DNA from: Thalassobium sp.
Lineage (GTDB): Bacteria > Pseudomonadota > Gammaproteobacteria > Pseudomonadales > Oceanobacteraceae
Reading direction: 5' to 3'
NCBI GenBank assembly: GCA_002733205.1
Contig: NVUW01000002.1
Location: 248,001-312,000 of the forward strand
Length of the DNA stretch: 64,000 nucleotides
Part shown: in pieces, positions 1 through 8,044 of the stretch
Numbering within the stretch: the first letter of the stretch is position 1
Layout of the letters: each line of letters opens with the position of its first letter
Program-made: the position numbers and the translations under genes
The notes under the pieces: model-generated
Told to the model about the DNA's origin: nothing
What the model saw: only the letters and a program-made list of their open reading frames with translations
The model's database searches: none

Positions 1-1
1 C

Positions 2-271
2 TATCTGGCTGACCTGCCCCTGCACTGGGCACAACAGTATGCGAACTTTCATTATCACCCAATCATCGAACAGCACAGCGAAGGCTGGCATGGCCGCGCC
101 GGTTGGATTTATCAGGTGATTCACGAAGACTTTGCCGATCTGAGCCAGGTACAGATGTTCGCCTGCGGCTCGCCCAACATGGTGTACGGCACCCTCGATC
201 AGCTGGCACCGCTGGGCCTGACCCAAACCAACATGCACTCCGATGTATTTGCCTACGCTCCGCGCAGCTGA
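2..271 (+). CDS. C-terminal part of an FNR-type NAD(P)H-flavin/CDP-glucoseen reductase (partial)
   Basis: The window opens inside this gene; about 89 residues and the TGA stop remain. The piece carries the FACGSPNMV motif near its end, which in the ferredoxin-NADP reductase superfamily lies in the NAD(P)-binding half just before the C-terminus. The tail ends in DVFAYAPRS, a place where flavin reductases and CDP-6-deoxy-glucoseen reductase-like proteins put their terminal aromatic residue. The N-terminal FAD domain, and any 2Fe-2S domain, is outside the window, so the exact subfamily cannot be decided. The mscS gene follows 50 bases later on the same strand. The family call is fairly firm; the substrate is unknown. 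Confidence 0.7.
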   Translation, partial: YLADLPLHWAQQYANFHYHPIIEQHSEGWHGRAGWIYQVIHEDFADLSQVQMFACGSPNMVYGTLDQLAPLGLTQTNMHSDVFAYAPRS

Positions 272-321
272 ATACTCAGATACCCGAATACACTCTTACC
301 CCTATAAAATCAGGAGCCTCT

Positions 322-1143
322 ATGAACTGGACCTTCACCATTAATCCGCAGCAATTGTGGGAAACTTATGTTTTGCCCTGGGGCACGCAGATTGTTCTGG
401 CCCTGCTGATTTTTATTGTCGGCCGCATACTGGCACGCGCCGCCAGCCACGGTGCAACCAAAGCACTTGAGCGGGCACGCCTCGACCCGATTCTGGTTAA
501 CTTTATCAGCACCCTGCTCAACACCACGCTGATATTACTGGTAATTGTCTTTGCCCTGTCGCAACTCGGCCTCGATACCACCTCACTGGTTGCTCTGGTC
601 GGTGCCGCCGGTCTGGCTGTTGGTCTGGCGCTGAAGGATTCGCTGTCGCACTTTGCTGCCGGGGTAATGCTGATCGTGTTCCGCCCGTTCAAACTGGGTG
701 ATTATGTTGAAGTTGGCGGTGTGGCCGGCTCTGTGGATAAGATCACCATTTTCAGCACTCGTCTGAAAACCCCGGACAACAAAGTCGTCACCGTGCCGAA
801 TGGCAATGTGTTCGGCAACACCATGGTCAACTACTCCGAAGAAGCCACTCGCCGCATCGATATGGTGGTCGGTATCAGCTACGGCTCCGACCTGCTGAAA
901 GCGAAAAGCATTCTGGAAGAACTGGTCAAAGACCACGACAAAGTGCTGAAAGATCCGGCTTATAAAATCGCCGTCTCCGAGCTGGCCGACTCCTCCGTGA
1001 ACTTTATTGTGCGCCCCTGGGTAAAAGCCGAAGACTACTGGGATGTACGCTTCCAGCTGACCGAAAGCATCAAGCTGCGTTTTGACGCCGAAGGCATTGA
1101 GATTCCGTTCCCGCAGATGGATGTGCACTGGCATAAAGAATAA
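322..1143 (+). CDS. mscS: Small-conductance mechanosensitive channel MscS
   Basis: This is a homo-heptameric inner-membrane channel that opens under membrane tension to release solutes after hypo-osmotic shock. The 273-residue product is close to the E. coli MscS length. Three hydrophobic segments are visible (about residues 21-40, 62-82 and 86-115). The third has the Gly/Ala-rich pore helix GAAGLAVGLALKDSLS, followed by the beta-domain signature FRPFKLGDYVEVGG, VPNG near residue 174 and the C-terminal PFPQMDVH. The ATG at 322 was chosen because AGGAG lies 6 bases upstream; the frame runs open further 5' but only overlaps the previous gene. It could be cotranscribed with the reductase gene. 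The function call is firm. Confidence 0.95.
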   Translation: MNWTFTINPQQLWETYVLPWGTQIVLALLIFIVGRILARAASHGATKALERARLDPILVNFISTLLNTTLILLVIVFALSQLGLDTTSLVALVGAAGLAVGLALKDSLSHFAAGVMLIVFRPFKLGDYVEVGGVAGSVDKITIFSTRLKTPDNKVVTVPNGNVFGNTMVNYSEEATRRIDMVVGISYGSDLLKAKSILEELVKDHDKVLKDPAYKIAVSELADSSVNFIVRPWVKAEDYWDVRFQLTESIKLRFDAEGIEIPFPQMDVHWHKE

Positions 1144-1224
1144 GAAGGAAAACAAACATAATTACTTTGCAGCGTATTAAGGCGTTGTCTACAGTGTTTT
1201 ATCTGTCACTAAAGGAACGCCAGC

Positions 1225-3099
1225 ATGGATGTAACGCCCCCAAGAAAACTACTCCTACTTACCGCCGCCATCACCGCATTAACAGCATGCGGTGGTAGCT
1301 CCAGCAGCAGCTCAAATAACACGCCGCTTCCGGTTACTCCAGATCCGGTTGTTCCAGACCCCGATCCCGTTACTCCAGATCCCGCCGTTACCCTCAGCGG
1401 CAAAGCGGCTGACGGCTACCTGAGCAATGCCAGAGTCTGTCTCGACATAAACAGCAACCTCAAGTGCGATGCCAACGAACCCACCACCACCACGGGTGCC
1501 GGTGGCAGCTATGTTTTACCGGAAGTCACACAAGAGCAAAGCAACACTTACACCATCGTGGTTGAAGCCATTGCAGGACAAACCATTGATGAAGACAGCC
1601 CGGACACTGCCATCACTCAGAGCTACAGCCTCAGCGCACCGGCTGGCGAAACCTTTATCAGCCCGCTCAGCTCGCTGGTACAAAACGCCATGCGCAGCAA
1701 CGCCGCACTGACAAAAGAAGACGCAGCCGATCAAATTCGTACCGCATTAGGCTTACCTGAAGACAGCGATATTCTGTCAGACTACGTTGACGCCGGAGAT
1801 ACCGACACTCACGAGCGTGCTCAGTTTATTACGGCCGTTTTAGCCAATGCCCTTACACAATCACAGACCAATGCCGGTGGCAACGGCCTGTCGGATGCGC
1901 AATTTGGCCCGGTGCTGAATGCCATTTTGGGCCGTATCATCGCGCAGAGCGAAGACATTGTTGATGCAATCGATAATGGTGATGAGCCAGCGGATGTTGA
2001 AATCGTCAGCGCAGGCGACAGCATCGATGATCTGGTTGAAAGCGGTGAAACCAACAGCGAGCTGGCCGATGCGTCGGCACTGCTGCCGGGAGGTGTGCAA
2101 GCATGGGCGATCAACGCTCAGGTTTTCCGTAACATATTGGCCAACAACCGTTCACCTGCAGAGGAATTTTGGGATGGTTCTGATTGGCAGGATTCATTCG
2201 ATGATGAGCCTTTATACCCGAATTTCAAAGTGGTATGGGCTGGAAATACGGACGGCTGGATTACGCAGAGTCAATATACTGATTGTGCGGTAACCGCAAC
2301 GGCAGATACCTCCAATGCATTAACCGTTGCCTGCGGTGTCGATCAGTATCAAGTGGCACTCAGCCAATCGGATCTCGAAGGCATGGCTATATCCGATTTC
2401 CTCGCTGCAGAATTTCAACAAGATGGGCCTCCAGGAAGTGAAGAAACATTGCCTGCAGACCTTGCTAGCGATACGACCACCTTCTCAGCCAATGCCTATC
2501 GTCTGGATGGCAAAGCCACAACCACCAGTCCGCAGTTGTCGTTGTCGGAGTGCGATACCAAAGGTACAGAACCCACCATAGAAGACTGCGAGATACTCTT
2601 TGAAAGTACCACCCTTGCGACCCTTGCCTCGCGTAATAATTCCTTCCGGTGGGGTTATGACGAGAGCGTCGGTGAGTATATAAACGCCTATCTGGCGGGT
2701 GACCCGTCACAGACTGCAAGCGGTGCGCTGATGCGGCTCGCAGCCAGTGAAAATGACGATACCCAAATCGGAAGCTGGCAAAAAGTGAGTGTTAATGGCC
2801 GGAACCTGCTTTGGATACCTTCAAAGGATTACGATTATGAACGCATAGCGGCACATAAAAGAGCCTTTGTAGAGGTTGAAGGCAACATCTATGAAGCCAG
2901 TTATATTCAAGAGCAGAGTGTTATGCCGCTGCAAAACTTCTTCTTTCCGAACGGCGCGCTATTTGACCTGACCTATCTGAACCAACAGGCAGCTGATGAA
3001 ATCGAAACTGTTATTGGTGGCTATTTTAATGCTGCGTTCAGTGGACCGGGTGGACCAGGTGGACCAGGAACGCCACCGCCACCGATCCCTGTTCCTTAA
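1225..3099 (+). CDS. Surface lipoprotein with Pro-rich linker and carboxypeptidase-like/SdrD-B-like repeat
   Basis: A 624-residue predicted lipoprotein with a short basic N-terminus, a hydrophobic core and lipobox LTAC (Cys at about 21), followed by a poly-Ser stretch and a VTPDP/VVPDP Pro-Asp linker. Next comes a domain of the type GKAADGYLSNARVCLDIN...CDANEP, a pattern common in marine gammaproteobacterial surface proteins resembling carboxypeptidase-regulatory or SdrD B-like domains. The remaining 500 residues are acidic and not recognised. The last residues are a Gly-Pro repeat followed by a poly-Pro tail. AAAGGAA lies 8 bases before the ATG. A strong terminator follows. Its function is unknown; binding or anchoring at the outer membrane is inference. 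Confidence 0.7.
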   Translation: MDVTPPRKLLLLTAAITALTACGGSSSSSSNNTPLPVTPDPVVPDPDPVTPDPAVTLSGKAADGYLSNARVCLDINSNLKCDANEPTTTTGAGGSYVLPEVTQEQSNTYTIVVEAIAGQTIDEDSPDTAITQSYSLSAPAGETFISPLSSLVQNAMRSNAALTKEDAADQIRTALGLPEDSDILSDYVDAGDTDTHERAQFITAVLANALTQSQTNAGGNGLSDAQFGPVLNAILGRIIAQSEDIVDAIDNGDEPADVEIVSAGDSIDDLVESGETNSELADASALLPGGVQAWAINAQVFRNILANNRSPAEEFWDGSDWQDSFDDEPLYPNFKVVWAGNTDGWITQSQYTDCAVTATADTSNALTVACGVDQYQVALSQSDLEGMAISDFLAAEFQQDGPPGSEETLPADLASDTTTFSANAYRLDGKATTTSPQLSLSECDTKGTEPTIEDCEILFESTTLATLASRNNSFRWGYDESVGEYINAYLAGDPSQTASGALMRLAASENDDTQIGSWQKVSVNGRNLLWIPSKDYDYERIAAHKRAFVEVEGNIYEASYIQEQSVMPLQNFFFPNGALFDLTYLNQQAADEIETVIGGYFNAAFSGPGGPGGPGTPPPPIPVP

Positions 3100-3164
3100 T
3101 GACCTGCAAAACGATGTGTCGCTGATCGGCTCCGCCTGCTCAGCGACCCGTAAGCCTCACAACC

Positions 3165-3189
3165 AGCGCCGCATTTGCGGCGCTTTTTT
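3165..3189 (+). terminator. Rho-independent terminator after the 1225-3099 lipoprotein
   Basis: An 8-bp perfect stem (AGCGCCGC/GCGGCGCT) with an ATTT loop is followed by five or more T residues. It lies 66 bases past the lipoprotein stop and separates that gene from the substrate-binding protein downstream. Confidence 0.9.
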
Positions 3190-3326
3190 GTGGCTGCAGA
3201 CCAGACAGTACACACTGGCCCAAGTGGCACAATTTACCGCCGACCTTTGTCTATCCGACGAAATGATAAAAGTCATTTGTGCCATGCGGGAGGATGATAG
3301 CGGGCTGACGTTCAGGAGAGAGCCTT

Positions 3327-4601
3327 ATGCCCGCTGCATTCATCCGCACCACCATCTGCCTGCTGCTGGCACTGCCATTTGCCATGCCGCAGGCTATTCA
3401 GGCTGCGCCCGCCGGTAACAGCGTTAAGCTCGGTCTGAATTATCCTTCCAGCGGACGCTATAAAGAACAGGGCCTGGCTCAGGCGCGTGGTGCCTTGTTG
3501 GCTATCGAAGAACTTAATGCCAGTAACGGCATTCTTGGCCGCCCGGTCGAGCTGCTGACCGCCAACACCGCCGCCAAACCGGATAAAGCGGTCGAAAACG
3601 TTAAAGCGCTGGCCGCGCAAAATGTATCCATGCTGTTTGGTGGTTCCTCCAGCGCCGTGGCCATTGCCGCCGGTAAGGAAGCCGCCAAACACGACCTGCT
3701 CTACTTTGGCACCCTGACCTACGCCAACGAAACCACCGGTGCCGAAGGGCATAAACACATGTTCCGCGAAACCTATAACGCACACATGGCGGCCAAGGCG
3801 CTGGCGTCTTATTTGAATGACAGCCTGCAGGGCAAAAAACTGTTTTACCTGACCGCCGATTACAGCTGGGGCTGGTCGACCGAAGCGTCACTGCGCACCT
3901 TCACCAAAACCACCGATACCAGCGCTCACCCCGGAGCGCTCGTCACTTACCCACGTCCGCGCGATGGGGATATGCGCAGCGCACTGGAAGCTGCACGCGA
4001 TTCCGGTGCCGACGTGCTGATGCTGGTGCAGTTTGGTGATGATATGGCGCTGGCGCTGCATGCAGCACAACAGATGGGGCTGAAAGACAAGATGACCATC
4101 ATCGTGCCTAATCTGACCCTGGGCATGGCCAAGTCGGCCGGCTCCGGCATTATGGAAGGCGTTATCGGCGCGGTGCCCTGGTGCTGGCAGGTGCCTTACC
4201 GTTACGACTATCCACAGGGCAAAGCTTTTGTCGAAGCCTTCGTGACCAAATACGGCGCTTATCCATCAAGCTCTGCGGCATCGGCTTACAGCATCGTCTA
4301 TCAATTTAAGGACGCTGCCGAACGGGCTGGTTCGCTGAACACCGGCAAGCTGATCAAAGCACTGGAAGGCCACCGCTACAGCAGCCTGAAAGATGAACAG
4401 GAGTGGCGCGCCTTTGACCACCAGAGCGTACAGAGCGTGTATGTGGTCCGCAGCCGGCCGCGTAACGAGATTCTGCAGAGCAATCTGCATGAAGATTTCT
4501 TTGAAATTCTGGCTCCGCTGCCCGGCACTGAAGCCGCACAAAGCCTGAGTGAATGGCAGGCGGAACGCCGTGCCGCAGGTAAGCAACTGGCGCTGGAATA
4601 A
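3327..4601 (+). CDS. Orphan ABC-type substrate-binding protein, type-1 fold (LivJ/UrtA-like)
   Basis: A periplasmic ligand-binding protein of 424 residues with a signal peptide ending around QAAPA (residue 27). The mature start KLGLNYPSSGRYKEQG, the following LAIEELNASNGILGRPVELL, and the later GGSSSAVAIAAGKEAAK are the hallmarks of the branched-chain amino acid/urea/amide binding family (peripla_BP_6). AGGAGAG sits upstream of the ATG. No permease or ATPase gene is next to it: upstream is a terminated lipoprotein gene and downstream is a REP-like repeat cluster and the convergent hemY. It may serve a transporter encoded elsewhere, or act as a sensor-type binding protein. The ligand cannot be read from the sequence. 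Confidence 0.8.
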   Translation: MPAAFIRTTICLLLALPFAMPQAIQAAPAGNSVKLGLNYPSSGRYKEQGLAQARGALLAIEELNASNGILGRPVELLTANTAAKPDKAVENVKALAAQNVSMLFGGSSSAVAIAAGKEAAKHDLLYFGTLTYANETTGAEGHKHMFRETYNAHMAAKALASYLNDSLQGKKLFYLTADYSWGWSTEASLRTFTKTTDTSAHPGALVTYPRPRDGDMRSALEAARDSGADVLMLVQFGDDMALALHAAQQMGLKDKMTIIVPNLTLGMAKSAGSGIMEGVIGAVPWCWQVPYRYDYPQGKAFVEAFVTKYGAYPSSSAASAYSIVYQFKDAAERAGSLNTGKLIKALEGHRYSSLKDEQEWRAFDHQSVQSVYVVRSRPRNEILQSNLHEDFFEILAPLPGTEAAQSLSEWQAERRAAGKQLALE

Positions 4602-4620
4602 CAGGCGATATTCCTGTTGA

Positions 4621-4760
4621 TCGCGGGCATGGCCCGCTCCTACCGGAGTGATGCCCCCGCGATGACGGCACTTATACAATCAGCGCCGCATGTAGAGCGG
4701 GCTCTGCCCGCGAGACTGCAACAGCGACGGTCGGTTGTGGGAGCGGCATTTTGCCGCGAT
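4621..4760 (+). repeat. Cluster of three REP-like palindromes
   Basis: Three short palindromes with the pseudomonad REP look lie in the hemY 3' intergenic region. At 4621-4643 (reverse orientation) GCGGGC-ATG-GCCCGC is followed by TCCTAC. At 4691-4713 (forward) GTAGA precedes GCGGGC-TCT-GCCCGC and GA. At 4735-4760 (forward) GTGGGA precedes GCGGC-ATTTT-GCCGC and GA. The flanking GTAGGA-type heads and GA tails are shared. Such elements are normally mobilised by a RAYT transposase, which is not in this window. They sit between the convergent SBP and hemY genes, where REPs often act as transcript-end stabilisers. Confidence 0.75.
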
Positions 4761-4775
4761 GGTTGTGATCGTGAC

Positions 4776-4857
4776 TCCTACAAAAACCGTTCCTACAAAA
4801 ACCGTTCCTACAAAAACCGTTCCTACAAAAACCGTTCCTGCAAAAAACCGTTCCTGC
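4776..4857 (+). repeat. 15-bp tandem repeat array (about 5 copies)
   Basis: The unit TCCTACAAAAACCGT is repeated without gaps: four perfect copies at 4776-4835, a fifth with one substitution and one extra A (4836-4851), and the start of a sixth. The TCCTAC head matches the head of the neighbouring REP-like palindromes in reverse orientation, so the array probably grew from a degraded REP by slippage. There are no spacers. It ends about 25 bases before the hemY stop. Confidence 0.85.
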
Positions 4858-4880
4858 AGCAGAAACCTCTCCGGCCTGTG

Positions 4881-6071
4881 TTAGCGCAACGCCAGCTGAA
4901 AATGCTCACAGGCGCGGGATTCATCCCCTTCTGCCAGCAACACCTTACCCATTTCGGCATGCAGTTCCGGCAGGCCTTTAATGCGCAGACCGGTTTCCAG
5001 GTATTCCTGCGCTTTATCCAGTTTGTTCAGCCGTAACGCTAAGCGCCCAAGCAGCAGCAGCAGTTGCGGATCATTCGGCCGCTCCTGTAATTGCTGCTCA
5101 GCAAACAACAGCTGGCGGCTGGCATCTTCGCCTTTCAGTGTGCCGTACAGGCTGATCAGCTCATCGTGCCAGACGTATTTCAGGGCGTTGCGCAATTCGT
5201 GCTCGGCCAGGGTTTCTTCGTGCTGCTCAATCAACAACTCAATATAACGGCGGGTGATCGGCAGTGAATAACGCAGCTGACGCGGAATATCCTGATACAG
5301 ACGCTTGAGTTCAGCCACGCCCTCTCCCGGACGCTGACCATGACCCCGCACGGCGCGCTCCAGCAATTGCAGGTGGACGTTTTCTTCCAGCTCTTTGATT
5401 TTCTCGGCAGGAATTTTGGTGGCTTTGCGCAGCAGCGGCAACAGCTCGTGCAACGCCACCCAGTCCTGCAGATCGAGGTAGGTTTTCACCAACAGCTTGA
5501 GCAGATAGGCGTGTTTCGGATGCTTCTGACGCAGACGCAGCAATACCGCCAGCGCCTGTTCTTTCTGTCCACGCGAATTCAGCAGTTCGGCCTGAGTCAG
5601 GCCCACCGCCAGCTCGGCGCCTTTGGTGCTCTGGCTGGCGGCTTTCAGCCACTCATCGGCGGCTTCCATTTTGCCCTGTTCGTAAGCCGCGCGGGCGGCT
5701 GCCAGGTAATTGATTAACGGCGTATCAGAGTCATCAGCGCTCAGGGTCAGCAGACGCTCGGCTCGACGCCACTGGCCCTGCGCCAGACTCAGCAGGCCGC
5801 GGGTCGTTTGGCGGCGGGCGCGCTGATTACGGCGCTGGCGGCGCCACTCGTTAAAGCGCCAGTCGCTGCCCAGCAGCAACAGGCTGAAGCGCAGCAGCAT
5901 GTACATTAACAACATGACCACCAGCATCAGGCCAATAAAGACCCACAGACTGGTTTCCAGCGTGTGTAAATTCCAGCTCAGCAGCACATACCCGGCGTCC
6001 AGACTGACCAATGCGCCGGCAATCAGTCCCAGCCCCAGCGTAAGAACCAGAAACAGCAGCCATACCCTCAT
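4881..6071 (-). CDS. hemY: HemY-like TPR inner-membrane protein
   Basis: 396 residues. Two N-terminal membrane helices (about residues 3-27 and 40-66, the second ending LLLRFSLLLLG) are followed by a long helical, Leu/Ala/Gln-rich region with TPR-like periodicity (for example DEWLKAASQSTKGAELAVGL and the C-terminal LGRLALRLNKLDKAQEYLE). This is the proteobacterial HemY of the hemCDXY operon, different from the protoporphyrinogen oxidase also called HemY in Bacillus. Its exact role in haem synthesis is unsettled; it is thought to organise late steps at the membrane. Its ATG overlaps the hemX stop by 4 bases, showing translational coupling. Downstream is the REP/tandem repeat region. Confidence 0.9.
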   Translation of the reverse strand: MRVWLLFLVLTLGLGLIAGALVSLDAGYVLLSWNLHTLETSLWVFIGLMLVVMLLMYMLLRFSLLLLGSDWRFNEWRRQRRNQRARRQTTRGLLSLAQGQWRRAERLLTLSADDSDTPLINYLAAARAAYEQGKMEAADEWLKAASQSTKGAELAVGLTQAELLNSRGQKEQALAVLLRLRQKHPKHAYLLKLLVKTYLDLQDWVALHELLPLLRKATKIPAEKIKELEENVHLQLLERAVRGHGQRPGEGVAELKRLYQDIPRQLRYSLPITRRYIELLIEQHEETLAEHELRNALKYVWHDELISLYGTLKGEDASRQLLFAEQQLQERPNDPQLLLLLGRLALRLNKLDKAQEYLETGLRIKGLPELHAEMGKVLLAEGDESRACEHFQLALR

Positions 6072-7225
6072 GCCGCATCCTCCGTCGCCGGAGTTTTCGG
6101 CTGCACCGTGCCACGACGCTGTTGCTCAACCAGTGTCTGCAGTTGTTGCAGCGACTGGCTGATATCCGGCAGCGCCGGAGCGACATTCCACTGTTGTAGT
6201 TCCTGCAGCGCAGACTGCGCAGCACGGGTGCGCTCGTCATCAATAATCAGGTAGTCCTGCAACCAGCCAGCCACGCGTTTCAGGCTGTGCTGATACAGGT
6301 CGGCCTGTTGGCGCAGTAACGCCACCTGCGCCTGCTCCAGCATCAGATGCATATTCTGCTGCAGGTAATACTGCTGATCCGGCGTCAGCGGAGCCGCGAT
6401 TGGTGCACTGCGCTCACGGATACGGATCATGCCCTGCAATGAGCTGCTGACGCTGCTCCACAGTTTCCAGTACCAGCGCTGATCGGCTTCAGGTGTCTGG
6501 GTTTCAGGTGTTTCAGTGCTGGCCGTCGCGGGCTCGTCGATAATCAGACGATCCGGCACCCAAGGCAGTTGGGTAATTTGTTCCTGCAATGCCTGCACAC
6601 GCAGTACGGCACCTGTCAGGTCGATGGCCGGGGCTGTACGCAGCGCCAGCATTTCTTTTGCCAGCGTGGCGCGTACCGGGTTAAGACGTGGATTACGGGT
6701 TTCGGTCAGGACGTTATCGGCCGCCTGCAGCATGCTCAGCGCACCGTCCCAGTCACGCTCCAGCTGTAAGCGCTGATTCGCCATACGCAGCAGATATTCT
6801 GCTTCCGCCAGCAGCCAGTCCTGACGCTCAGCGCCCGGTAGCTTGCCCAGACGGTCGGTATTATGTGCAACCTGTTCCTGCAGCTGTGCTGACAGGTCAT
6901 TCAGGGCTTTGGCCTGCGCCAGCAACTCGGCTTCTTTCGCGCTGAGTGCGGCGGCATTGTTTTGCGCCTGATCAACCCGATCGCGCAGCACGGCAATCTC
7001 GGCGGCGCTGTTCTGTTGCTGGTTCCAGCTCAGCCAGCCAGCGTAAGCGGCCAGCGCAAACAGGCCCAGCATCAATACCAGGTTGATCCATGACAGGGGG
7101 TGCGGACCATTACGCTGGGCAGTGCCGGCAGGCGCCTTTTCCTTAGCCGCTTTGGCCTTTACCGGCTTGGCAACCGGAGCGTCTGCGGCAGTCTGATTAT
7201 CCGTTCCCTTTTGTTCTGTGGTCAC
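6068..7225 (-). CDS. hemX: HemX-like membrane protein (uroporphyrinogen-III C-methyltransferase-related)
   Basis: About 385 residues. A basic Ala/Lys/Pro-rich cytoplasmic N-terminus (KPVKAKAAKEKAPAG) leads into one membrane helix (WINLVLMLGLFALAAYAGW). A long periplasmic coiled-coil region follows (EIAVLRDRVDQAQNNAAALS, then LRMANQRLQLERDWDGA). The methyltransferase catalytic motifs of CysG/SUMT are absent, as is usual for HemX. I take the GTG at 7225 as start because AAAGGA lies 8 bases upstream; the frame extends to a TTG at 7249 without a ribosome-binding site. It lies between hemD and hemY in one operon. It is presumed to help haem-pathway enzymes at the membrane. Confidence 0.9.
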   Translation of the reverse strand: MTTEQKGTDNQTAADAPVAKPVKAKAAKEKAPAGTAQRNGPHPLSWINLVLMLGLFALAAYAGWLSWNQQQNSAAEIAVLRDRVDQAQNNAAALSAKEAELLAQAKALNDLSAQLQEQVAHNTDRLGKLPGAERQDWLLAEAEYLLRMANQRLQLERDWDGALSMLQAADNVLTETRNPRLNPVRATLAKEMLALRTAPAIDLTGAVLRVQALQEQITQLPWVPDRLIIDEPATASTETPETQTPEADQRWYWKLWSSVSSSLQGMIRIRERSAPIAAPLTPDQQYYLQQNMHLMLEQAQVALLRQQADLYQHSLKRVAGWLQDYLIIDDERTRAAQSALQELQQWNVAPALPDISQSLQQLQTLVEQQRRGTVQPKTPATEDAA

Positions 7226-7273
7226 TGTCGGAATCCTTTGCTGTATCAATGGTTAATGTTTTTATTGTCCGTC

Positions 7274-8044
7274 TTACGCTTGCCATTCACGTAAACACGC
7301 CAGCATATCTTCATCACGGGCACTTGCCGCCACCAGCACTTCGCGGTAACCACGGCTGCGGGCAACAGCAGCGACACGATCACCGGGCAACATAACGGCG
7401 CGGACGCGCTGAGCCAGATCGGGCACCTGCTGCTCAACAATATCCAGCGCCTGATTGCTGCTCAGCAGCAGCACCGGCTCACCGGCCAGCGTATCGGCCC
7501 ATTGCTGTGCGCTCCAGGCGATTTCACGGCGCTCGTACAGTTCGGCGTAATCGACTTCGGCACCACGGGCAGTCAGCTCTGATGCCAGTTTTTCGCGCCC
7601 GCCGACACCACGCCAGAGCAGCACTTTACGGCCAGCAATCACATCGCTCTGCATCACCGGCAGCTCCAGCAGGCCTTCGCTGTCGTAGGTTGTCACGGGT
7701 GAATGCACACTGAAACCTTCCCGCTGCAGTACTTCGGCGGTACTTGGCCCAACCGCACACCAATGTATACCCAGTGGCGGCTGCGGCCAATAACGGTCGA
7801 GCCAATCCAGACCAATAGCGGCGGCATTCATGCTGATGGCAATCACCGCGCTGTAGTGGTCAATATCCAGAATACGCTGGCGCAAACCACTGGCCACCGC
7901 CTGTTCGTCGTCGGCCAGCGGCACAATATCGATCAGCGGATGATGGCGTACCGGAAAACCGCGGGCACTCAGCTCAGCGATCAGCCCACCCGCCTGGCCG
8001 TCCGGGCGGGTAACAACGATGGGTACAGCAGCGGCCACGGGCAT
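7274..8044 (-). CDS. hemD: Uroporphyrinogen-III synthase
   Basis: Converts hydroxymethylbilane to uroporphyrinogen III, closing the ring with inversion of ring D. At 256 residues it is of usual size. The family is poorly conserved, but the opening PIVVTRPDGQAGGLIAELSA, the GIHWCAVGPSTAEVLQREG segment (family pattern FAVGxxTA) and the C-terminal RVAAVARSRGYREVLVAAS are typical. The ATG overlaps the hemC stop by one base (TAATG), so the two are translationally coupled. The position between hemC and hemX supports the call. Confidence 0.95.
   Translation of the reverse strand: MPVAAAVPIVVTRPDGQAGGLIAELSARGFPVRHHPLIDIVPLADDEQAVASGLRQRILDIDHYSAVIAISMNAAAIGLDWLDRYWPQPPLGIHWCAVGPSTAEVLQREGFSVHSPVTTYDSEGLLELPVMQSDVIAGRKVLLWRGVGGREKLASELTARGAEVDYAELYERREIAWSAQQWADTLAGEPVLLLSSNQALDIVEQQVPDLAQRVRAVMLPGDRVAAVARSRGYREVLVAASARDEDMLACLREWQA

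Noticed and set aside
103-321. N-terminal extension of the mscS frame
   Set aside because: Overlaps the end of the reductase gene in another frame; the AGGAG-preceded ATG at 322 gives the family's normal N-terminus.
583-1155. Minus-strand frame of 190 codons opposite mscS
   Set aside because: Shadow of mscS; no ribosome-binding site and no recognisable motif.
4776-4857. Possible small CRISPR array
   Set aside because: The 15-bp units are contiguous without spacers, and no cas genes are near; it is a simple tandem repeat.
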